From an uncultured Planctomycetaceae bacterium (GTDB lineage: Bacteria; Planctomycetota; Planctomycetia; Pirellulales; Pirellulaceae): a stretch of DNA of 6,615 nucleotides. Made by a program: the position numbers and the translations under genes. The stretch lies in assembly GCA_937967755.1 (NCBI GenBank), contig CALBTA010000068.1, positions 1 to 6,615 on the forward strand, read 5' to 3'. The notes beneath the pieces were generated by a model that did no database searches, was not told the origin of the DNA, and saw nothing but the letters and a program-made list of their open reading frames with translations. Shown in pieces: positions 1-5,587 of this stretch; position 1 is the first letter of the stretch, and each line of letters begins with the position of its first letter.

Positions 1-2
1 TG

Positions 3-614
3 AAGCTGATCAAGAAAGGTTGGATGGAGCACCTGGAAGAGTACAAGAAACATTGCATCGATCAGGCGATCACAATTCTGACCGCCGGCCACGATGTGAA
101 GTGCGCCTTCGCGACGCCGAAGTTGCTGGAATCGCTCTGCTTGGAACTGGAAGAGCGGGGGATGCATATCAAAGACCTGGGCATCACCGGTATCTTTTCC
201 GGCGGGACGGAGTTCACTCCGCAGTGGACGCGGTTCTGCGTCGAAGAGTTGTTCGGCGGGCCGACCGAAGAGAGCGGAATTTATATGACACCGACGTACG
301 GCAACACGCTGATGGGCCTGGCGTGCAGCAAACCAGTGACCGCCGAGGAGAAATACAAGATCAGCTACTACGCCCCGCAGCCGCGCGCCGTGACGGAGGT
401 CGTCACGTTTAATGACTACAACCAGGTCGTCCCCTACGGCGAAACCGGCCGGGTGAAGTTGTACACGCTGACCGATGAATTCTTCGTCCCCGGCTTTATG
501 GAACGAGACGAAGGCGAACGCGAAGCCCCGTTCGAAAAATTCCCCTGGGACGGCGTCTCCGGAGTACGGCCGTTTCACGAGTTGGCGAAAACAACGACGG
601 TGGGCGTGTATTAA
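3..614 (+). CDS. PaaK/LuxE-like acyl-activating ligase, 3' part only
   Basis: The 5' end is cut by the window: the frame is open to base 3, so the ATG at 24 is probably internal. About 203 residues are visible. Counting from that Met, the features matching the C-terminal half of AMP-forming phenylacetate-CoA ligase/LuxE-like enzymes are a GIFSGGTEF turn (55-64), an aromatic TYGNT motif (91-95) where the family has its adenine-binding Y-G-x-[ST]-E, a GETGRVKLYTLT strand (139-150), and an ERD (160-162) in the place of the ribose-binding Asp. Such enzymes join a carboxylic acid to AMP and then to a thiol (CoA, or a protein Cys in LuxE). Two oddities: no Glu follows YGNT, and only about 35 residues follow the ERD, so the usual C-terminal domain with its catalytic Lys seems missing. 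The next gene, 70 bases on, is an acyl-CoA-reductase-like dehydrogenase that could use its product. Family assignment is fairly sure; substrate unknown. Confidence 0.8.
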   Translation, partial: KLIKKGWMEHLEEYKKHCIDQAITILTAGHDVKCAFATPKLLESLCLELEERGMHIKDLGITGIFSGGTEFTPQWTRFCVEELFGGPTEESGIYMTPTYGNTLMGLACSKPVTAEEKYKISYYAPQPRAVTEVVTFNDYNQVVPYGETGRVKLYTLTDEFFVPGFMERDEGEREAPFEKFPWDGVSGVRPFHELAKTTTVGVY

Positions 615-684
615 GTTCTCAGTACACGTACTTTCAATTCTCCGGCTTTCTAGTTCGCTCATTTCAATTAGACATCTCACGAAC

Positions 685-2121
685 ATGCTCAACATTCCCG
701 CTATCCGCTGGGGCAAGCCTTACGAATCTCTGGAAACCGATGAGGTGCTGCACTTCGACACCGGCGAGCCGATCGCCAAGGTGTCGCAGGCCAACGGCGG
801 TATTGTGCAGCGCGATATGCGTAACGTGCAGAAAGCCCGCGATATTCTGCGCGAGTTTTCCTGCGACCAGTTGATCGAGAAGATCAAGGCGGCCGCTGAT
901 TTGTACCTGAATGCCACGTTGCCGCTGGGCGACGGGACGCAATCGCCCGATGAGTTCGCCCACCAACAATCAGCCAGCACCGGCCTGCCCGAGCACATGT
1001 GCAAAGGCAATATGTCGAAGAACCACTTTGTGTTGACCAACATGGAGAAAATGCTCGACGCCCTGACGCGCGGGCTGCCGCTGGATATCTTCAGCCGTGG
1101 CTGGGGGAAGGAAGACCGCGGCGTGGTCGTTAGCTATCAAGCCCAGTGTGCCGCGTTGTCTGTGGTGTTGCCGTCGAATTCGCCCGGCGTGCATACGTTG
1201 TGGCTGCCGGTCATTCCGCTGCAAATTGGCCTGGTGTTGAAACCAGGTCCGCAAGAGCCTTGGACCCCCTACCGTATGTACGCCGCCTTCTGCGAAGCGG
1301 GGATTCCGCCCGAGGTCGTCAGCATCTATCCCGGCGGGGCCGAAGTGGGGGCGGCTGTGCTGGGCAGCGCGCAGCGGGCGATGATTTTCGGCGGCACGCC
1401 GACGGTCGAACAATACAAAGGCAACCCGCGTGTGCAAGCGCACGGGCCTGGTTTTTCGAAGATCATTTTGGGCGACGATTGTGTCGATCGTTGGGAAGAG
1501 TACATCGACCTGATCGCCGACAGCATCTATTTGAACAGCGGTCGGGGCTGCATCAATTGTAGCGGTGTATGGGCTTCGCGTCACACCGAAGCCATCGCCG
1601 ACGCGCTGGCGGCGCGGCTCGGCCCGATCGAAGTGAAACCACCGGAAGACCCCGAAGCCGGCCTGGCCGCGTTCACCGTACCTGGCATGGCCAGCGCCGT
1701 GTGGGGAATGATCGAAGAAGATTTCAAAGAAGAAGGCGTCACGCACAGCACGGAAAAGTATGGTCCTCGCCTGGAAGAGAAAGAACGTTGTGCTTATTTG
1801 CGGCCGACGGTCGTGCATTGCAAATCACCCGAGGCGGCGATTGCGAAGAAGGAGTTCATGTACCCGTTCAGCACGGTGGTCGAGTGCCCCCAGGATGAAT
1901 TCTTGAAGAAGATCGGGCCAACGCTTGTCGGCACGGTGATCAGCGAAGATGAAAAACTGATCCGCGCCGCCAGCGACGCCGTCCACATCGACCGTCTGAA
2001 CATCGGCCCGATTCCCACCATCAAACTCGACTGGCTGCAACCCCACGAAGGAAACATCATCGACTTCCTCTTCCGCGGCCGTGCCTACCAGGTAACGGAG
2101 GAGAAGTTGGCGGCGGTTTGA
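685..2121 (+). CDS. Aldehyde dehydrogenase superfamily, probable CoA-acylating (acyl-CoA reductase) type
   Basis: The protein has 478 residues, a normal length for the NAD(P)-dependent aldehyde dehydrogenase superfamily. Visible landmarks are the oxyanion Asn in LPSNSPG (N165), the cofactor-binding Lys in LVLKPGP (K187), the FGGTPT turn (235-240), and the nucleophile in NSGRGCINC (C289, with a second Cys at 292). Where hydrolytic aldehyde dehydrogenases have their general base (E-L-G-G-K), this protein reads AHGPGFSKIIL (252-262) with no Glu, as in acylating enzymes that pass the acyl group to or from CoA (EutE, AdhE, LuxC). I therefore infer reversible acyl-CoA to aldehyde conversion, which fits the ligase upstream and the alcohol dehydrogenase downstream. 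The ATG at 685 is preferred: the frame extends up to 475, but that part overlaps the ligase in another frame and has no family-like sequence. No ribosome binding site is visible. Superfamily certain, acylating activity likely. Confidence 0.92.
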   Translation: MLNIPAIRWGKPYESLETDEVLHFDTGEPIAKVSQANGGIVQRDMRNVQKARDILREFSCDQLIEKIKAAADLYLNATLPLGDGTQSPDEFAHQQSASTGLPEHMCKGNMSKNHFVLTNMEKMLDALTRGLPLDIFSRGWGKEDRGVVVSYQAQCAALSVVLPSNSPGVHTLWLPVIPLQIGLVLKPGPQEPWTPYRMYAAFCEAGIPPEVVSIYPGGAEVGAAVLGSAQRAMIFGGTPTVEQYKGNPRVQAHGPGFSKIILGDDCVDRWEEYIDLIADSIYLNSGRGCINCSGVWASRHTEAIADALAARLGPIEVKPPEDPEAGLAAFTVPGMASAVWGMIEEDFKEEGVTHSTEKYGPRLEEKERCAYLRPTVVHCKSPEAAIAKKEFMYPFSTVVECPQDEFLKKIGPTLVGTVISEDEKLIRAASDAVHIDRLNIGPIPTIKLDWLQPHEGNIIDFLFRGRAYQVTEEKLAAV

Positions 2122-2142
2122 TCAATGGGATTTGCCGGTTGC

Positions 2143-2156
2143 AGGAGCGGCTTTAG
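2143..2156 (+). repeat. Possible REP-like half palindrome
   Basis: The bases AGGAGCGGCTTTAGCC (2143-2158) contain GGCT-TT-AGCC and recall the core of gammaproteobacterial REP elements (GTAGGAGCGGCTT...AGCCGC). The right arm is not completed, since ATGG follows in place of GCGA. The same AGGAG also lies 11 bases before the ATG at 2159, so it may simply be a ribosome binding site. Weak call. Confidence 0.25.
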
Positions 2157-2158
2157 CC

Positions 2159-2368
2159 ATGGCCAAGGATTCAGACAAGGCCGATGACTTGATTTCAGGT
2201 AAACTGAAGAAGTCAAAGTCGTATCATGCTGATTACGGCAGGAAGACCTACGGTGAGATCAAGCGGCTTGCCATCGGGAAGCCACCTGATAGCAAAGCGC
2301 GGCAAATGAAAAAACTCATCGAGCAGTCCGAGCGTCTCCGGCAAAAGGCCCGAGGTAGGAAGAAATGA
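2159..2368 (+). CDS. Small lysine-rich hypothetical protein
   Basis: This 69-residue basic protein is not one I can assign. I chose the ATG at 2159 because AGGAG (2143-2147) precedes it by 11 bases, a rare Shine-Dalgarno-like site in this window; an in-frame TTG at 2132 would add nine residues. Lys and Arg are frequent and the end is KARGRKK. Residues 18-30 (KSKSYHADYGRKT) look loop-like, and 46-62 (KARQMKKLIEQSERLRQ) look like one charged helix. There is no signal peptide or membrane segment. Its stop overlaps the start of the TPR-like gene as ATGA, so the two are probably co-translated and may act together. Nucleic-acid or protein binding is possible from charge alone. It could also be the detached C-terminal end of a larger protein. 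Base composition and use of AGG codons differ from the flanking dehydrogenase genes. Confidence 0.6.
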   Translation: MAKDSDKADDLISGKLKKSKSYHADYGRKTYGEIKRLAIGKPPDSKARQMKKLIEQSERLRQKARGRKK

Positions 2369-2886
2369 AGAGTACAACAACACTGAAACGCAAGGTGTCT
2401 GAAGTTAACTCTCAGATGTCGAGAGGAAGCTATTCCGCAGCGCTGCAAGCGGTCGAATCGCTGTTAGATCAATGGCCTGGTGCCGCACCCTTGCACATAC
2501 TGCGAGCAGAACTGATTCAGCTTGGAGATGAATCGGGGCCATCGCTGGACGAAGCAAAAAAGTCGTTAGCGGAAGCGCTCAAGGCGGATCCAAATTCCAT
2601 CGAAGCCCTCATTGAACAGGGGCATTTCCAGTTCGCCGTGGATGATGATGCGAAAGCTGCCGCCAAGACTTTCGAGAAAGCAATAGCCGCGTCGGCAAAG
2701 ATGCTTGTGGCTGCCCTACTGGGTCGTGCGGCGGCGCTCGCGGAATTGGACAGGCGGCAAGAGGCGTTCGACTGCCTCGCCCATGCACAACGATTGCAGA
2801 ATTCTAACGGCGCATTGAAGTCGGTCGCCGCGTCGAATCCAGAAACCATCCTCACCCTTTGGGAGTCAATCAGCCCAACAAGCTAA
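2365..2886 (+). CDS. TPR-like helical repeat protein
   Basis: A 173-residue soluble protein with no signal peptide. It is mostly amphipathic helix pairs in the tetratricopeptide pattern: roughly residues 21-54 (SYSAALQAVESLL...), 62-109 with the clearest unit (ALKADPNSIEALIEQG, then AAAKTFEKAIA), and 112-146 (MLVAALLGRAAALAELDRR, then AFDCLAHAQRL). TPR proteins scaffold protein-protein contacts; no catalytic motif is seen. The start ATG overlaps the preceding stop (ATGA at 2365-2368), and purine-rich GGTAGGAAG lies just upstream, so translation coupling with the small basic protein is likely and that protein may be its partner. ATA isoleucine and AGA arginine codons, rare in the neighbours, occur here, and GC looks lower by eye. 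This suggests that the pair was acquired separately from the dehydrogenase genes around it. The partner and role are unknown. Confidence 0.75.
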   Translation: MKSTTTLKRKVSEVNSQMSRGSYSAALQAVESLLDQWPGAAPLHILRAELIQLGDESGPSLDEAKKSLAEALKADPNSIEALIEQGHFQFAVDDDAKAAAKTFEKAIAASAKMLVAALLGRAAALAELDRRQEAFDCLAHAQRLQNSNGALKSVAASNPETILTLWESISPTS

Positions 2887-2920
2887 CCCACACGCCGGAA
2901 TGCATCTCCGCCCGCCCCCA

Positions 2921-2953
2921 CATTCCGCAATCCGCATTCCACACTCCGCAATC
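2921..2953 (+). repeat. Short imperfect direct repeat before the alcohol dehydrogenase
   Basis: CATTCCGCAATC (2921-2932) recurs as CACTCCGCAATC (2942-2953), 21 bases apart with one mismatch, and CCGCATTCC lies between them. The repeat ends three bases before the ATG at 2956, where a ribosome binding site would be expected but is absent. It resembles low-complexity intergenic filler; no function is assigned. Confidence 0.6.
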
Positions 2954-2955
2954 AA

Positions 2956-4107
2956 ATGATCCCCTTCGACTTCCAACCCCGCACGCGCATCGTCTTTGGC
3001 GAGGGGAAGATTGATGCGCTGGGCGAACTAACGAGCGAACTTGGGGCCCGCCGGGCGTTGGTGGTTAGCGATGCCGGTATTATCGAAGCTGGGCATGCGC
3101 AGCGGGGGATCGATGCGCTGGAGGGCGCCGGGATTCAGGCCTTCTTGTTCGACGCCGTGCATGAGAACCCCACCACCGCTGACGTGGAAGCTGGCGTGGC
3201 GTTCGCCAATCGGCATGACCCGGAAGTTATCATCGGGCTGGGCGGCGGCAGTTCGATGGATTGCGCCAAGGGCGTTAACTTCGTGCTGACCGGCGGCGGC
3301 AAGATGCAAGACTACTGGGGTGTTGGCAAAGCCCTGAAGGAAATGCTGCCGATGATCGCCGTGCCGACCACCGCGGGCACAGGCAGCGAGACGCAGTCGT
3401 TCGCCCTGATCAGCGATGCCCAAACGAAGGTGAAGATGGCCTGCGGGGATAAGAAGGCCTCGTGCCGCATCGCGTTGCTCGATCCGCAGTTGACCGTCAC
3501 GCAGCCGCGCAAAGTTTCCGCGCTGACCGGCATCGACGCCATCGCCCATGCTTTGGAAACGTTCGTGACGACCAAACGCAATGCCGCGTCGCTGGCCTTC
3601 AGCCGCGAAGCCTGGTTGCTGTTGGCCGAAAACTTCGCGGCCGTGCTGGAAAACCCCGAGAACATCGAAGCCCGCGGCGGGATGCAACTGGGCGCATGCT
3701 TCGCCGGGTTGGCAATTGAGAATTCCATGCTGGGCGCGACGCATGCGTTGGCCAACCCGTTGACGGCGCACTACGGCGTCATTCATGGCCAGGCCATCGG
3801 CGCGATGCTGCCGCACGTCATTCGTTACAACGGCCAGGAATTTGGGCAGTGGTACATCGACCTGCTGGAAGTCACCGCCCACAGCGATGGTTGCCCTTCG
3901 CCTGCGGGCGGCCCGGACGCCTTGGCTGACTATGTTTCTTCGCTGCGGGAACAGGCGGGGCTTCCGGGGCAACTTTCGGAAATGGGCGTGCAGAGCGAGA
4001 AGATTCCTGAATTGGCGGCCGACGCGGCCAAGCAATGGACCGGCACGTTCAACCCGCGGCCAGTCGATGAAGCCGCGCTGCAAGCCATCTACGAGCAGGC
4101 TTTCTGA
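2956..4107 (+). CDS. Iron-containing alcohol dehydrogenase (group III)
   Basis: The 383-residue length matches the FucO/AdhB-type family of iron-dependent, NAD(P)-linked alcohol dehydrogenases. The N-terminal domain carries the dinucleotide site: LGGGSSMD (95-102) and VPTTAGTGSE (136-145). The C-terminal helical domain has all four expected metal ligands: D194 and H198 in GIDAIAHALE, H263 in GATHALANP, and H277 in YGVIHGQA. The enzyme is therefore very likely active, interconverting an aldehyde and a primary alcohol in the cytoplasm. Its natural place is after the acyl-CoA-reductase-like gene upstream, although two unrelated small genes now separate them. The start is supported by the family-typical opening FDFQPRTRIVFGEGKID (4-20); no Shine-Dalgarno site is present. 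Substrate range cannot be read from sequence; family assignment is secure. Confidence 0.96.
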   Translation: MIPFDFQPRTRIVFGEGKIDALGELTSELGARRALVVSDAGIIEAGHAQRGIDALEGAGIQAFLFDAVHENPTTADVEAGVAFANRHDPEVIIGLGGGSSMDCAKGVNFVLTGGGKMQDYWGVGKALKEMLPMIAVPTTAGTGSETQSFALISDAQTKVKMACGDKKASCRIALLDPQLTVTQPRKVSALTGIDAIAHALETFVTTKRNAASLAFSREAWLLLAENFAAVLENPENIEARGGMQLGACFAGLAIENSMLGATHALANPLTAHYGVIHGQAIGAMLPHVIRYNGQEFGQWYIDLLEVTAHSDGCPSPAGGPDALADYVSSLREQAGLPGQLSEMGVQSEKIPELAADAAKQWTGTFNPRPVDEAALQAIYEQAF

Positions 4108-4126
4108 TAGAATAGCCGGTAGCTTT

Positions 4127-4163
4127 CGTAGCCGAACCCAGAAGTCTCACGACTTCTGCTACG
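4127..4163 (+). repeat. GTAG-headed hairpin, REP-like element or weak terminator
   Basis: The inner arms CAGAAGTC (4139-4146) and GACTTCTG (4151-4158) are perfect 8-bp complements around a TCAC loop. The outer arms CGTAG (4127-4131) and CTACG (4159-4163) also pair, leaving only CCGAACC unpaired on the 5' side. A GTAG tetranucleotide beside a palindrome is the layout of REP elements mobilised by RAYT transposases. A T5 run at 4169-4173 follows, so it could also stop transcription between the alcohol dehydrogenase and the lipoprotein gene, though the stem is only moderately GC-rich. Confidence 0.7.
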
Positions 4164-4197
4164 TTGAGTTTTTCCCGCAACAAAGGACCGTCGAACC

Positions 4198-5559
4198 ATG
4201 CGCAGAACGAAAAACGGATTGACCCTGGTGATGGCGCTGTCGTTGGTGTGGATTTTCACCGGCTGCCCCACAGACGCGCCGCCGGTCGTCAATTCCAGCG
4301 GTTCCATCAATCAAACCAGCGCTGTGAATGAGGTTGACGACTCATCAGATTCGGAGGCCAGCGGCGAAACGGTTGTCGATCCCGATCAGCCAGACGGCCG
4401 TACCGCGGAAGATGCTAGTCAGAACTCCGATGCGAAGCCGACGAGCGACGACAACACCTTCGCCCTGGCGGAAATCCCGAAAACGATGCCGACGAAGCCG
4501 GCCATCGCGGCCGATGCGAAGAACTGGCCGCTGTTCCGGGCTGATTCGCACAGCAGCGGTATTGCGGCCAGCACCCTGCCCGAGAAGTTGGAGTTGCTGT
4601 GGAAATACCGCGTGGAAGATGGCGGGTTTGAAACCACGCCGGCGGTTGTCGATAGGGTGGTTTACGTTGGCGACTTCGACGGCAAACTGCTGGCGATTGA
4701 TGCCGCCAAAGGCGAGAAGAAGTGGGAGTTCGAAGGTTCGCTCGGCTTCGTGGCTTCGCCTTCGGTGTACAAAGGCAACGTCTACATCGGCGACCTGGAT
4801 GGCAACTTCTATTGCGTCAATGCGAAAAGCGGCAAGAAGATTTGGGAGTTCGCGACCGAGGCTCAAATCGATTCCTCCGCCAATTTTTACAAAGACAACG
4901 TGCTGATCGGTTCACAAGATGCCACGCTATATTGCTTGACCGCGGCTGGCGGCAAGCCGGTTTGGAAATTCACGATCGACGACCAAATTCGTTGCACGCC
5001 CACGATTGTCGAGAACCGTTGTTTCCTGGCCGGCTGCGATGGCAAGTTGCACATCGTCGATCTCGACAAGGGGGAAGCGGTTGACGACGTCTCCATCGAA
5101 TCGCCGACCGGCACCACCCCGGCGGTTCGCGGCGACCGGGTTTATTTCGGCACGCACGCCGGCGACTTCTTCTGCATCGATTGGAAAGCGGCCCGGGTCA
5201 TTTGGACTTGGAAAGACGAAGCCAGCCCTTCGGAGTTCCGCAGCAGCGCGGCGGTGGGGAAGGATCAGATCGTTGTCGGTGACCGCGGCCGGCGTTTGTT
5301 CGCATTGAACCCCGAAGATGGCGAGCAGATTTGGGAGTTTCCCACCAAGCGCAACGTCGATAGCTCGCCGGTGATCGCAGGCGAGCGTGTGCTGTTCGGC
5401 TCCGGCGAAGGGGTGATCTACGCGGTAGGTCTCACCGACGGCAAAGAACTTTGGAAGTACGAAGCCGGCGGCGGCTTCATTGGCTCGCCCGCGGTAGCCG
5501 ACGGAAAACTATTCATCGCCAGCGAGGATGGTGTGTTGTATTGTTTTGGCGCGAAGTAA
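4198..5559 (+). CDS. Lipoprotein with eight PQQ-like beta-propeller repeats
   Basis: A 453-residue exported protein. Residues 1-23 form a lipoprotein-type signal: basic RRTK, a hydrophobic stretch LTLVMALSLVWIF, then TGC with C23 as the likely lipidated Cys; Phe at -3 of the lipobox is unusual. An acidic Ser/Asp/Glu-rich linker spans about 32-90. NWPLFRADSHSSG (109-121) leads into the propeller, followed by eight units of about 40 residues, each with a TP/SPAV strand, a V-Y-x-G-x-x-D-G turn and mostly a closing W-x-F/Y (KKWEF 174-178, KIWEF 214-218, QIWEF 377-381, ELWKY 417-421). Eight blades match BamB and quinoprotein dehydrogenase folds. No quinone-site or CxxCH haem motif is evident, so this is probably a structural or binding protein at the cell envelope. 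Cys recurs at one strand position in four blades (206, 246, 326, 449). It lies 28 bases before the radical SAM gene. Confidence 0.92.
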   Translation: MRRTKNGLTLVMALSLVWIFTGCPTDAPPVVNSSGSINQTSAVNEVDDSSDSEASGETVVDPDQPDGRTAEDASQNSDAKPTSDDNTFALAEIPKTMPTKPAIAADAKNWPLFRADSHSSGIAASTLPEKLELLWKYRVEDGGFETTPAVVDRVVYVGDFDGKLLAIDAAKGEKKWEFEGSLGFVASPSVYKGNVYIGDLDGNFYCVNAKSGKKIWEFATEAQIDSSANFYKDNVLIGSQDATLYCLTAAGGKPVWKFTIDDQIRCTPTIVENRCFLAGCDGKLHIVDLDKGEAVDDVSIESPTGTTPAVRGDRVYFGTHAGDFFCIDWKAARVIWTWKDEASPSEFRSSAAVGKDQIVVGDRGRRLFALNPEDGEQIWEFPTKRNVDSSPVIAGERVLFGSGEGVIYAVGLTDGKELWKYEAGGGFIGSPAVADGKLFIASEDGVLYCFGAK

Positions 5560-5587
5560 ACGTTGACGAAACTAACAACTGGACCCT

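Noticed and set aside
475..684. Longer start for the aldehyde dehydrogenase frame at 475
   Set aside because: The extra 70 residues overlap the ligase gene in another frame and show no family-like sequence; the ATG at 685 gives a normal-length protein.
970..1818. Minus-strand open frame opposite the aldehyde dehydrogenase
   Set aside because: Same reasoning: antisense to a clear gene with no domain-like sequence.
2132..2158. TTG start adding nine residues to the small lysine-rich protein
   Set aside because: The ATG at 2159 has an AGGAG site upstream, while the TTG has no supporting site.
3028..4083. Long minus-strand open frame (351 codons) opposite the alcohol dehydrogenase
   Set aside because: It mirrors a gene with every family motif; its translation is rich in Arg, Gln and His without recognisable domains, as expected of an antisense shadow in GC-rich coding DNA.
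4164..4197. Promoter directly before the lipoprotein gene
   Set aside because: TTGAG and the T-run could be read as promoter parts, but there is no room for a -10 box and spacing before the ATG.
4989..5040. Haem-binding motif in the propeller protein
   Set aside because: The Cys residues at 266, 275 and 280 are not arranged as CxxCH.
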